The notes: generated by a model not told the origin, from the letters alone. Shown: positions 7,680-16,765, counted from the stretch's first letter. The stretch: 19,633 nucleotides of DNA from Gyrodactylus bullatarudis (GCA_012064415.1 SSNU01000189.1:1-19633); one strand, 5' to 3'. A program made the numbers and translations.

Positions 7680-8050
7680 ACTGTTAAAAAACCAATATTT
7701 TTCTTCGGAAAGTCAGGAAAAATAATTCTTTCTATGATAAAATAAACACATGAGTTTTTGAAATAATAAATATTTCTAAAAACAATTCCATCAAGCCAAA
7801 ATTAGACCATTTTACGATTCTCGAAAATGCATCAATTTCCCATTTTCAAACTTTGAGCTCCTCTTTGTGATATTGAGAAATTCTGATTTTTCCAATTTCT
7901 GAGCTCAGGGGATGAAAAGGGTTGGTTGTGGCATTTTCGAAATTTGAAAAATGGTCTAATTTTGGCCAAATCTTTTTTTGTTTCAAAAACTCATTGTTTC
8001 CTTAGTTTTTTGTAAAAATTGTAATTTCCCATCACAATATTAATTAGATT
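7680..8050 (+). repeat. foldback family D copy
   Basis: The same block order as the preceding copy: CCAATATTTTTCTTCGGAAA, CAAGCCAAAATTAGACC, TTTTGGCCAAATC, and an end near CCCATCACAATATTAATTAG. That end combines the family D body with a family C-like terminus. Non-coding. Confidence 0.55.
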
Positions 8051-8304
8051 TATTTTTTCATAGAATTCCAGGGAAAAAATGAAATCAACCCTACATTGTA
8101 CATTCCAGGAATATTAATCCCAATATCATCAAATAAATTGATATTTATTTATAACTGAATTGTTAGGAGTTGTATATTTAATTTATTGACAACTTGCAAA
8201 CATTCAATCTCCAGGGAGAAAGCCTGCTTAATAAATAATAATTGTAACTGCTTGTTTTCGGAATAGATGAATATTTATTGATTGGACTGGCATTTCAATA
8301 TAAA

Positions 8305-8506
8305 AGCTTCCAACGTGCCGATGGACATATATTTCCATTTTTTTGAACCTTCATAACTCTACCAGTTTGAATGTTTAATTAAATATTAAATTGAAGTCCA
8401 CAGTGTGAACTTGCATCAGTAATATTTTTGGCCAAATAACTTGGTATCTTCATAGGTAAATTTTGGTTTTTATAAAAATTTCGAAATAGTCTCGGCACCG
8501 AGAGGG
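8305..8506. mobile_element. TTAA-type MITE, copy 2
   Basis: The right end CTCGGCACCGAGAGGG, followed by TTAT, is well kept. The left end (CTTCCAACGTGCCGATGG) has decayed. The interior matches copy 1 at 4967-5182, including CTTGGTATCTTCATAGGTAA. Compared with copy 1 it lacks about 15 bases in the middle (near TTTGAATGTTTAATTAAA). Confidence 0.65.
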
Positions 8507-8510
8507 TTAT

Positions 8511-9300
8511 GGGATTTTTATATCAACTAAAGAAATCAAGAGAACAAAGGGTCAAAAGACACGAATATATTGCTCTAATTGTAAATTGTCACAGTGCCTC
8601 TGAGTTCTAATCGTGCTTAGAACTAGTTGATCGATCAGCGAGAATCAAAATTAGCAAATTTAGTTACTTTTATATTGAGTAAATTACTGTATTCATTTCA
8701 AATAAAATTTGTGAAAATGAAAAAGAAAAAGTCTGGAAGAAAAATACTGAATAATTTATTGAATTCTCAATATCTTTTTACTCACACTTGAATATATTTT
8801 TGTATAATTTAGCGAAATATTTAATGCATAAATTAATTCTCAAAAGTTGAAGAGGCAGGAAAAATACAAAATTTTCAAAATTAAAAAACTAGATCTGCTA
8901 TCATAGATCACATGGGAAAAAAGATCTTTTGATGGCTAAGATTGGGTCAAAATTTTATGGGTCAATTCCAAAAGTGGGAATAATCCTAAAACTAGCCCCA
9001 TTCTAGAAATTCTTTCTCAGGTTTAGCCCCAATTTTTTCCAGAATTAATCCCATCGTAATTCAGTTCATCGAATTCTGAAAATTTTAACTTTTTTGAAAT
9101 AATAATATTATTTGTTTATCATCTCTATTAACAATTAATTTTCAAAAGCCTTGTATTGAATTTGAATGGTGTTAGAATCCTTTTAAGTTCACTTGATTTG
9201 AGTTTACATGAATTAACTATACACGAATGACCTTTAAATGAAGTTAAGTATAGTATTCCATTTTTTCTCTAACTAAAGCGTACGAAGGCTTCACAATCTT
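8511..9300. other. no gene called
   Basis: A+T-rich. A 24-codon frame from an ATG at about 8717 (MKKKKSGRKI start) has no further support. An imperfect inverted pair TGGGAATAATCC / GGATTAATCCCA-like, with repeated AGCCCCA, lies at about 8976-9054 and could be a decayed MITE. Confidence 0.35.
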
Positions 9301-9546
9301 TAATAACACAGATCCAAATATAGCACTTTCTTAACTTTGAATGATTTCTGAGTAACAATCGAATGATCCTGAATGAAATTTTTGCCTTCCTCTTTCGAAG
9401 AATAAGAGCTCCCAACAGTTAGCGAAGTCATCAGATGAAATAATAAAAGTTTGTTGTAAAAACAAGAAAATTTAGATGTTATATTTAGAATTTAGTTAAA
9501 AAATCTTTTATTGTTCAAAAATAGTATATTTATAATTATAAAAATC

Positions 9547-9676
9547 TCATAATTTCTCTTCTGATCCTTGTTTGAGGGAAGGTCTTCCTCTTTTACGTCT
9601 GACAGAATATTCCAGTAATTTAGAGGGCATAATGTATTCAATATCACAAGCATAAATGTTCATTGAATAAGTAGTT
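9547..9676 (-). CDS. 3'-terminal exon with AT-hook-like motif
   Basis: On the minus strand the acceptor TCTTATTTTCTCAG ends at 9677. The frame then codes for about 42 residues, TTYSMNIYACDIEY to SVRRKRGRPSLKQ and GSEEKL, with stop at 9549-9547. KRGRPS is a good AT-hook core, the minor-groove binding motif seen in chromatin proteins and in some transposases. AATAAA lies at 9512-9507, 35 bases after the stop, which supports a gene end. The same frame is open up to an ATG at 9828, so an alternative is a single exon of 93 codons. I prefer the spliced start because of the strong acceptor. Earlier exons are not found; the neighbouring repeat at 9841 lies on the other strand. The protein family is unknown. 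Confidence 0.45.
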
Positions 9677-9840
9677 CTGAGAAAATAAGACGGATATAAA
9701 TATTGGAAATCGTTGGTTAGAATTGATTGATTGAATTCAAGAAGAAATCTGATTGGTTTAATGTTTTGATTAGGTTTTAAGCATCTTAGTTTTTTGAAAA
9801 ATCTCACGCCAGAAGAAGAATACGACATGTATTCGAATTA

Positions 9841-10095
9841 ATGAGTCCAAACTATTTTTATCAGGGTAGTCTATATGTTATTTATTCTAATTTTAATTTT
9901 CTTTCAAGGGCCGAATTTTATTATCAGAGTTAATACTCTAATGATTCTGATTGCTATAAAAATCACTATAATTTTTATAATCCTTATTCCTTAGAAAGAA
10001 ATACTACACCTTTCTCTCTTCTTTCTTTTTCTACAAATAGACCAATACAAGCCATAAGACAACATAGTCAGGTAGCAAGCGAACAATGTTATAGT
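9841..10095 (+). pseudogene. duplicated coding-like sequence, copy 2
   Basis: About three quarters identical to 5240-5480. It starts with an ATG and SPNYFYQG, then reaches a TAA after YYQS at about 9931-9933. Beyond it the frame resembles copy 1 again (SDCY, NFYN, then IQAIRQHSQVAS). It has short length changes against copy 1. Broken coding relic, or a repeat of unknown kind; family not recognised. Confidence 0.35.
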
Positions 10096-10424
10096 CAAGC
10101 ATTTTTCCTTTTAAAGTAAATGTTTACATAACAACTATGCTCATAGACTAAGAAAAATCAAAATTTGAATGATATAGATAACGTGACATGTTATTCCTAA
10201 ACAATATATTTCAACAAATAAAATTTACTTGAATCTATGATGTATTTATCACAAGTTAACATGAAATAAATCATATATATTTAGTAAGCAAACATTGGCA
10301 TCCTCTCTATTATTTAGAAGCATATGCTCAAATCTAGAGTCATAGCTATCCTGTCAGTCAAAATAGTATGATTACTAGACTCTACAGCTGGTAAGTTATT
10401 ATTAGCCATTTATCTAGAAAAGAT

Positions 10425-10648
10425 GTCACACAGATAGTACCAATGCTCAAATCAAGATTGAATCATGGGTTAAAAACAGGAAAAAATTTTATTTCTAATC
10501 AAGGAATTCAGTTTATTTCTTCTTTAATTGACAAAATCCATTGAATAAAGACACCGGAGGAATATTCAATTAACCAGTTTTCAGATAGAGTATTTAAAGT
10601 TACAAGACACTTTAGATTCAAGTCAGCCTACTGCTTGAGAAACTGAAA
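10425..10648 (+). pseudogene. Ty3/gypsy-type integrase relic
   Basis: Three pieces in the order of the retroelement integrase core are spread over different frames. From 10430: TDSTNAQIKIESWVKNR, like the helix before the second catalytic Asp. From about 10485, in another frame: FISNQGIQFISSL, matching the I-S-D-x-G-x-Q-F signature with Asp changed to Asn. At about 10602-10645: TRHFRFKSAYC, like the H..-S-A-Y-H-P segment. There are stops and at least one frameshift between them. No long terminal repeats are recognised nearby. A dead fragment. Confidence 0.5.
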
Positions 10649-11289
10649 AAAATCTATTCATAATTCAAATTAATTTTAAAAATTTTACTCAACCAAACCC
10701 AAATCGATTTTCAAGAGGAAATCTTTAGCTCTTGACGCGTATTTTGCTCAAAAACATCAAAGAATTTTGGCAAAGAGAGGCAAAATTTCATAGGTAATTT
10801 CATATAGAGTAAGATTTTTTCGAAACTTTTAGGTAGGGCATGCACCTGAGTCTTTGCTCATGTATGAATAAGAAGAGTACAGTAAATTAATCGCGAGGAT
10901 TTAATTCTGTCTTGATAAATAAATTGAGAATACGAGTCTAACTAATCTCATCTATTTTTTATTACGAGAAATTCATTACAAGTAAATTTTCTTCACAATA
11001 CTCGGATTTCCCAATAAAAATTTTGAGATTACTCCTGGGGATCTGAAAGTTAATCCTCAATTACATTTATTATTTGTAGACATACAGATATTTCATCAAT
11101 TCTTTTGTGTTATGAAAAGAAATTAAACGTTGGATGCATTAACAAACATTCTCATATTTCCCTTAGCAATAAATTTAAGTTTTTTTTCAAAAGATATCAC
11201 ACGAGCAAACTTTACGTTGTGAATTTTGTATACTTTGGGATTTTAAGCAGCATCATAAACAATAGGAATTTTCAGCTCTCTAATGGAAA
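10649..11289. other. no gene called
   Basis: A short open stretch after the acceptor AATCTTTAG (about 10727) reads LDAYFAQKHQRILAKRGKIS to a stop. It could be a terminal exon or the end of the integrase-bearing relic. The plus-strand frame at 11105-11314 shows no recognisable feature. Confidence 0.3.
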
Positions 11290-11580
11290 CACAGTGGTTA
11301 TTCGAAAAAGTTAGGCCAATTTTCAAATTTCCACTTTTTCAACTTTTGAACCCAAGTGATGATATTTTGGGATCAAAATTGAAAGAAGAATTCGAATCCA
11401 CCTACAGAAATTCACTGAAATTCGTCATTACTTTGGGAAATCGAACCATTTGAATTTTTCGATTATCACAAAGGCAAATTATTCAAAATCTGGGAAGTAA
11501 ACTTTTACTCGGAAACAGTAAAATCTTCACTATCTCTATGGCAAAATTCGAATCCTTTGTCTAATGTTGATCTAATGAGT
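11290..11580 (+). repeat. foldback family D copy
   Basis: Blocks shared with 3650-4085: AGAATTCGAATCCACC, CAGAAATTC.CTGAAATTCG, CGTCATTACTTTGGGAAATC, TTTGAATTTTTCGATTATCAC and TTTGTCTAATGTTGATCT. Non-coding. Confidence 0.6.
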
Positions 11581-11629
11581 TTTTGGTAACTAGTTTTACG
11601 TTCGCAAAATAAGCAAAAGACTCATTAGA
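11571..11629. repeat. small stem-loop
   Basis: TCTAATGAGT (11571-11580) is the exact reverse complement of ACTCATTAGA (11620-11629), with a 39-base loop. It sits at the right end of the family D copy and may be its border. Confidence 0.4.
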
Positions 11630-12469
11630 GTCTAGCATAGCTCGATGTTGAATAAATAAGCTTAGTGTGAGTAGTCAGGATAAATAAATCTCACACAAAC
11701 AAAAATAACGAGGGTTAGACTAAATGGTTGAGTGCTTGCCCAGCAGTGACGATTCCTAATGAGGGTGAAATTATAGTATAAGCTCTCGATGTGTAAGTTT
11801 GGATGTGTGAAATTTATTGTAAGTTTCATTGAGTAAGTCATTTGAGGTTTATCTAGAGCTACTGTAAGACAAAAGAAAATTAGTTGAATAATAATGAAAA
11901 TTTTCTGAAATCTAGACTAGACGATGAGATCAAGAACTGTAAATTTCATTTACAAGTTTCGAGTTGGTATAAAAGTGATATGGGAGTTATAAGTAGATTT
12001 TTAGGATCAGTAAAAAACAAGCAATATTTTTTTACAGTATCTTCAAGGCAGTTGTAATTAAAAAGGTATTTATTAGAATTCCAAAATTATCTTACTAATC
12101 AGAAGGCTTTCATACTCAAAAATATCAAATATATATTGCCCAATAATCATTTTTCAATATTCACTCAGAGGAAGAATTAACAAGACTGATCTCTCGAATT
12201 ATGGAATTTACTCATTGGAAGACATTTTTAAGCATTATTTCAATAATTTAATCTCATGAATTAAACATTTTTAGTTCCTACATAGCATAACGAGTCGTTA
12301 TTAACGACTTTTATGAGGGAAAAAATCTTGACACATTTTACGATGAAGCTTCATCAGAACATTGATCTTATAGAGCTTGAATAGAATAATAATGCTAGAT
12401 TTCTTTAAATAGTAATTCTTATGTCGAATATTCTATATGCTGGCTCATTGCATTTCGTTTAAAATTTTT
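11630..12469. other. no gene called
   Basis: A region near 11717-11765 resembles a very decayed tRNA-type promoter (GACTAAATGGTTGAGTGC, then GACGATTCC). A 17-bp near-palindrome AGTCGTTATTAACGACT lies at about 12294-12310. No coding frame is supported. Confidence 0.3.
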
Positions 12470-12895
12470 TAGTTTTTTTGGAATATTTTAGAGACATTTT
12501 AAATTTCGAGATGGCGCGATTTTTAAATTTGAGTTGAAAATTTTTGTTGATTTCAAGGTCTGAGAGGAATCAAACGTTATTTTTCAGGATCATCATTAGA
12601 CAAAGAAAATATTTACTCTCATTCATTTTTTTGAAAAAACCCGTCATTTACGTGCGAAAGTCTACTTCCTATTTTTCGATCATTTTTACTGCTTGGAAAT
12701 TGATGAACTAGGGTGATCCAAGATCATTTCAAAAAAATGAATAAGAGTAAATATTTTCTTTGTCTAATGATGATCCTGAAAAATAACGTTTGTTTCCTTT
12801 CAGACATTGAAATCAACTATAATTTTCTACTCGGAGTTCAAAAAAATTAAAAAATCGCGACATCTCGAAATTAAAAAAAAATTTCAAAATTTTTT
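12470..12895. mobile_element. foldback element, family C relative
   Basis: The left arm (about 12470-12635) and inverted right arm (about 12727-12895) share long exact blocks such as TTTTTCAGGATCATCATTAG and AGACAAAGAAAATATTTACT. The centre (GTGCGAAAG ... TTACTGCTTGGAAATTGATGA) resembles the centre of the 6329-7031 copy (GTGTGAAAA ... TCACTACTTGAAAATCGATGA). The element is the same in plan, but its arms differ from that copy far more than from each other. Ends not resolved. Confidence 0.7.
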
Positions 12896-13560
12896 TTCTC
12901 AACTCAGTAAAAGTGTACATTCTGAATCAGTTACGAAAATCTGAATCAATCTTTCGAAAATTTCCATACCTTGATAAAAAACTGAGATTTTTTTAAAATT
13001 CGAGAATAGCTTTAGGTATGAATACATCAAGTATCATTGATCCATTTGATTGGTCCATTTCGACGCTGAAACTAGATTAGACAAGGGGGGATTTTCGCTG
13101 TAACTGATTAAGACCATTTCCAATTAACATCTCGAAAAATGGTGCCTATCTAATAAGTGATTAAATTTCAATCATTTTCGATAAAATCATTTGATTTTTA
13201 AGGGATTGAACAAGACTTAGGTCTCAAGAAAGTAACCCTGTACTTGATTGCTTTGAATGATTGATTTTCTAGGTATTCAACTTCTCTTTAGCTTAACCAG
13301 AAATGATTTTGTATAGGAAAATATCAAACATTAATTTGCTCAGTAAAATAACACCATGAAAAACGATACTTGAGTCAGAGAAGAAGTTTTTCTGGTAATT
13401 ACTGTAAATCATTTACAGATTTTCAAAATTTCGGATTTTTTTTAAAGTACCTATAAAATTTCTATAAACTAAAATCATTTGAAATTTATTTTTGCAGAAT
13501 CAGGAATTTTCTGAAGCTTACTTCACTGAGAGAATAGAATATTCTAGAACAGAATTGTAC
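12896..13560. other. no gene seen
   Basis: A+T-rich spacer. No exon with matching splice sites or known motif was found. Confidence 0.4.
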
Positions 13561-13565
13561 TCTGA

Positions 13566-13795
13566 ATAGAAGATAACTTTAGATATGTATTCGATAAAGG
13601 GGTATTTGCAAAACTAGTATGTCCAAAGGGTGTTTATTCAGAATTAGTGTGTTTTAAAGTGAAAAATCAAATCTAGTATGTCTTTTTACGTAAGTGCATA
13701 TAAAACTGATACATACTAGTTTTGCAAATACCCCATTCGATAAACTGGAAGAAACACAGGGAAATCTCAAAAGATTTAAAATACTATACTTATAA
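13566..13795 (+). pseudogene. coding-like open frame split by a MITE insertion
   Basis: From 13566 the frame reads IEDNFRYVFDK, and then the MITE begins. After the second copy of the target-site duplication it continues LEETQGNLKRFKILYL to TAA at 13793-13795. Without the element and one target copy, the frame has 28 sense codons, charged and helix-prone, possibly coiled coil. The A+T-rich setting makes an open frame of this size possible by chance, but its composition is coding-like. If real, it is an exon interrupted by the insertion. Family unknown. Confidence 0.3.
13599..13734. mobile_element. 136-bp MITE with 24-bp inverted ends and 10-bp target duplication
   Basis: GGGGTATTTGCAAAACTAGT plus ATGT (13599-13622) is the exact reverse complement of 13711-13734. 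ATTCGATAAA flanks both sides (13589-13598, 13735-13744). The left half contains three loose tandem units of 29-32 bp, each starting AAAG and containing an AGTATGT/AGTGTGT end, and the left inverted end is the first of them. Target duplications of 9-10 bp are usual for Mutator-like elements, so that is the best guess. Recent, as both ends and targets are intact. Confidence 0.85.
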
Positions 13796-14560
13796 CACAG
13801 TCTTACAAATCGGACTTAATTTTTTCTCTACTCAATGATATTTTCCACTTTGGTAAAGATTTTTTCGCTGATTTTAGATATGTGCTTCTTAAAAAAATTC
13901 TAAAAAAAATTGCTTTGCTTTTCAATAAAGTGCTTTGTCTTTCAAAACATGAATGAGATAGAAAGACAGAGATGAAATCATTTTGATCAGGAATAAATTC
14001 TTAACAAAAGAGTAGTAGGAAAGTTTTCCTTGACTATTCTAGTTTCTGAGCTATTTAATGTCAAAATTGAACATTTACCTTTTTATTTCAAAAATCCTTG
14101 ACTTCAACTCAATTTTATGCCTATTTAAGCACGTTTTAGGAAAGAAATCTGCCTCAATTAGGATACAGTAGACCTTGAAGTATCAAAGACGCAAAAAACT
14201 TTTTAGAGAATTCTACTCTCAACTAATTATAATTATAATAGAAATTAATTTATGATCAATCTGTACTTCACTTACTTCACTTTGCTTAGGATATAAAATA
14301 CAATTGGGAGAGGAACTCATTTTGGGGTTGAAATGTATCAAAAATAATAAGTATTCATTAGAATTAATTCTTAAAGAATAGACAAAGTGTATTTCGTACT
14401 AGGAAAAATTAAATATTTATTTTAGTACAATAAACTGCCCTTATTTTTAAAACAACATTTTGGATGATCATTTGATTAATTCAAATGAACAGGAAATTCC
14501 TTATTCCCTTAACAAGATTGGATAATATATTTTTAATTCGAACAGTGCTAGAATCTAAAT
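13796..14560. other. no gene seen
   Basis: A+T-rich sequence with no supported frame, RNA or repeat. It would be intronic if the candidate exon at 14561 belongs to a minus-strand gene that continues here. Confidence 0.35.
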
Positions 14561-14671
14561 TTAAATCTGATCTGGTTTACTATAGATATGATCTTTTTCA
14601 GTAATGTATAGCTTATGTCCATGCTTCAATTCAACTTCTGTTGGGTTGAGACACTTTTTATGATTGAAATA
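14561..14671 (-). CDS. candidate exon resembling the end of an FHA domain (PNKP/aprataxin type)
   Basis: On the minus strand a 36-codon frame between stops reads YFNHKKCLNPTEVELKHG then HKLYITEKDHIYSKPDQI. In the FHA domains of polynucleotide kinase-phosphatase and aprataxin, the last strands carry a similar pattern: G-x-N-P-T, a stretch ending in L-K-x-G, and then L-Y-x-V before the final strand. Only this part is seen. Acceptor and donor are not decided: CATAAAAAG could end an upstream intron, and TATA|GTAAAC could start the next. The rest of the FHA domain was not found. The MITE at 14714 would lie in the upstream intron. If wrong, this is a chance open frame. Confidence 0.3.
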   Translation of the reverse strand, partial: YFNHKKCLNPTEVELKHGHKLYITEKDHIYSKPDQI

Positions 14672-14713
14672 TTATTAACTCGAATGAATTCTTACTTTAT
14701 ACTTTATTATTAT

Positions 14714-15048
14714 GAGGGCGACCAGAAAAAGGCATACATTATAATAAAATGAGAATGAGATGTTGAGTTGGATAAGCCATTTCTATTGGCTGTCCGAGTC
14801 CCCCATAAAATTAGATTCGGACAATGAAAATTTAACCAAGATCAAGATAAACAACGATAAAAAATTTGCACAATCCTTGAAAAAAAAAGAAAAAGCAATC
14901 CTTTTTAAAAAAGGCAAGCCTCCTTCAAATAGGCAAAAAAGGCAAACTTATTTCTCTTATTGAGAGGTTTAGAAAAAAAAGGACCGAATTTTTAATATTT
15001 TCAGAGTATTTTAGACTCACTCTCAAAAAAGGCATTTTGGTCGCCCTA
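14714..15048. mobile_element. non-autonomous DNA transposon (hAT-like?), inverted ends AGGGCGACCA
   Basis: The left end AGGGCGACCAGAAAAAGGC and the right end, read inward, AGGGCGACCAAAATGCC share the first 11 bases. The flanks ATTATTAT (14706-14713) and ATCATTAT (15049-15056) agree at 7 of 8 positions, which fits an 8-bp target duplication as in hAT elements. The interior repeats AAAAAGGCA several times. The 67-codon frame at 14760-14963 lies wholly inside, is lysine-rich from A runs, and resembles no transposase I know. Confidence 0.65.
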
Positions 15049-15071
15049 ATCATTATTGAAGTATTGCCACT

Positions 15072-15156
15072 GGTGATGCTTTAAGAAATGTACATTTGGC
15101 CTAAAAAAGGATATATTAACACCAAATGTACATTTCTCGAAGGTTCATCAGTAGTA
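15072..15156. repeat. hairpin with perfect 16-bp core stem
   Basis: AGAAATGTACATTTGG (15084-15099) pairs exactly with CCAAATGTACATTTCT (15122-15137) around a 22-base loop. Outside it, GGTGATG and CATCAG extend the stem imperfectly to about 85 bases in total. The shape is that of a small RNA precursor or a tiny MITE. The stem core is itself palindromic, so other folds compete. Confidence 0.5.
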
Positions 15157-15184
15157 TCTCTTTGATAATGACAAAAGTTTACAG

Positions 15185-15328
15185 ATGAATGAAAATAATA
15201 ATTTACAAATTATGAAAGAAATAGTAAAATTTAAAGAAAAACAATATAATGTAAGCTGAAACAACACCAAAACTCTCCAATAAATAGAAACAGTGGAGAG
15301 AAAAGTGAAAAAGCTTACACAGGCCAAG
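15185..15328 (+). CDS. candidate pair of coiled-coil exons
   Basis: Exon-like piece one, 15185-15250, follows the acceptor AAAAGTTTACAG and reads MNENNNLQIMKEIVK then FKEKQYN, ending at AAT|GTAAGC. Piece two, 15288-15328, follows AATAAATAG and reads TVERKVKKLTQAK, ending at AAG|GTAGTT. The gap would be a 37-nt intron. Both pieces are charged and helix-forming. The phases do not match: piece one ends between codons, but piece two needs one base carried in. Either one boundary is wrong, the pieces belong to different transcripts, or it is a relic. Family unknown. Confidence 0.28.
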
Positions 15329-16059
15329 GTAGTTGAAGGTTATAGGAATAATTCTTTTGAATACATCTTTAAATATGGATTTTTGTATGAAATTTTTCTA
15401 CTGTATATTTTACTTCGTAAGGACTAATCAATGTCCTACGTAACAGGACGAACAGAGGGAAATTATTATTCGTAAAACTAAAATACGCTCTTTTTATTTT
15501 CAAAATTTAGTTGATATGACGTTGAAATTATTAGAAGATTTTCATAAATTCAATTCAAAAATTATATCGTTCTGATACCGATAAATCCCATTCTCCCAAA
15601 ATTCTTTTAAGCTCATTAAAATTTACAGAAAATGTTGAGGATATGTAGCGAAAAGGTTTCAAATAACTATCAGAATATTTACCATTTGGAAAGTCATACA
15701 GATTGCTCAAAAACGTGAATTTTATTTCATTAAAAATTTTTAAAAATTGTAATTTCCGAATGAGATTTTGTATATCAGAACAAAATTAAAAATATTTAAT
15801 TCAAAAGGATGTTTTTCTCAAAATTTAATTCTCTATCGAATAAGCAAATAGCCGAAAGGGTTATAAAAATATTATTACCTTAATATGGATGTAGCATTTG
15901 GTAGAAAAATTCAAGGTATTTAAGCTTCTTGGCATTCTTGCACTACAAACCCAAAGGTGTTTGCGACATTGAACCTAGTATGTAAATTAGTGAATGTGAG
16001 GTAAGAAATAAAAGTAAAACAGAATTTAATAGAAAATATTTTTTTATACTGAAAATGCT
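15329..16059. other. no gene called
   Basis: A+T-rich. It contains the 3' region of the minus-strand gene: ATTAAA lies shortly after its stop, near 16027. A lone CCGAAAGGGTTAT near 15853 looks like one end of the TTAA MITE family, without a partner. Confidence 0.4.
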
Positions 16060-16734
16060 TCATTCGTCTAGCCGGTAAATTTTGTATGAATGAGTTATTT
16101 CCTTCCGAATCATTTTATCATAATCCTTCTTATTCAAGATAACATGTCCCTCACTGATTAGTTCGCTATTATTGGTCGATTTCCATTTGTAAGATTTCTT
16201 TGCTTCTCGGTTATGTAGACTACTCTGGCTACTTGATGTCGAAGGAATATTGGCATATTGCTGCAATGTGGTTGAATGATTCTTCCTAGAGCTCCTTGAT
16301 CCTCGTCGTATGTTGTTTTCGTTGCTGGATAAGACCATGTCATAGTCTGTATCTATGGAAACATTGTCATAAGTTCTATGAGTTTGCTTAAGGATTCTAC
16401 GATGATCACCTGGCTGTGAGTACAATGAAAGCTTTGAGGTTTTCAAGTTTTCCTCTTCAAAGTCATCTGGTGTAAAGGCTATTGTCATATTTTTAAAAGT
16501 GGTCTTTTTAACCTTGTGTTTGCCTGGCGGAGAACTATCCAGCGTGTTGCTTTTATTATTATTGACACTCGAATGAATTTCAGATGAGTAAATTTTCTTC
16601 GTCTTCCTTTCCAGAATGTTGCTATTAACTTCACGTTGTTCCTTCTCATACGTTAGGGGATATGATTTAGGTTCAATTAACGGTTCCTCTATGAAGGAAG
16701 ATGACTTTCGGTTTTTCTTCATTCCTCTCTTCTT
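16060..16734 (-). CDS. long hydrophilic, probably disordered protein; terminal exon or single-exon gene
   Basis: Frame from ATG 16722 to TGA 16062-16060, 220 codons. The product is rich in Ser, Lys, Asn and Glu, has no cysteine and a single Trp (180), and has no signal peptide, membrane segment or recognised domain. A serine-rich stretch lies at 161-169 (STSSSQSS). The last 30 residues (GHVILNKKDYDKMIRKEITH, then YKIYRLDE) look more structured, possibly helical. This could be the cytoplasmic tail of a larger protein. Four more codons (KKRG) are open up to a TAG; if that TAG is the end of an intron (CTCGTAG|AAG), the exon starts at 16734 in phase 0. That phase fits the candidate exon at 17405-17492. 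The A+T content is lower than in the surroundings. ATTAAA follows the stop by about 30 bases. No homolog recognised. Confidence 0.7.
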   Translation of the reverse strand, partial: KKRGMKKNRKSSSFIEEPLIEPKSYPLTYEKEQREVNSNILERKTKKIYSSEIHSSVNNNKSNTLDSSPPGKHKVKKTTFKNMTIAFTPDDFEEENLKTSKLSLYSQPGDHRRILKQTHRTYDNVSIDTDYDMVLSSNENNIRRGSRSSRKNHSTTLQQYANIPSTSSSQSSLHNREAKKSYKWKSTNNSELISEGHVILNKKDYDKMIRKEITHSYKIYRLDE

Positions 16735-16765
16735 CTACGAGTTGTTCACCTCTGCTTTCTCTGCT

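Noticed and set aside
9305..9450. Minus-strand 43-codon frame after the AT-hook exon
   Set aside because: Open and fairly coding-like, but lies beyond a poly(A) signal and has no splice partner.
11717..11765. tRNA-derived SINE head
   Set aside because: Box A-like sequence is weak and box B is reduced to GACGATTCC; no tail or target duplication found.
14760..14963. 67-codon lysine-rich protein
   Set aside because: Inside the AGGGCGACC element, with lysines from A runs and no transposase motif.
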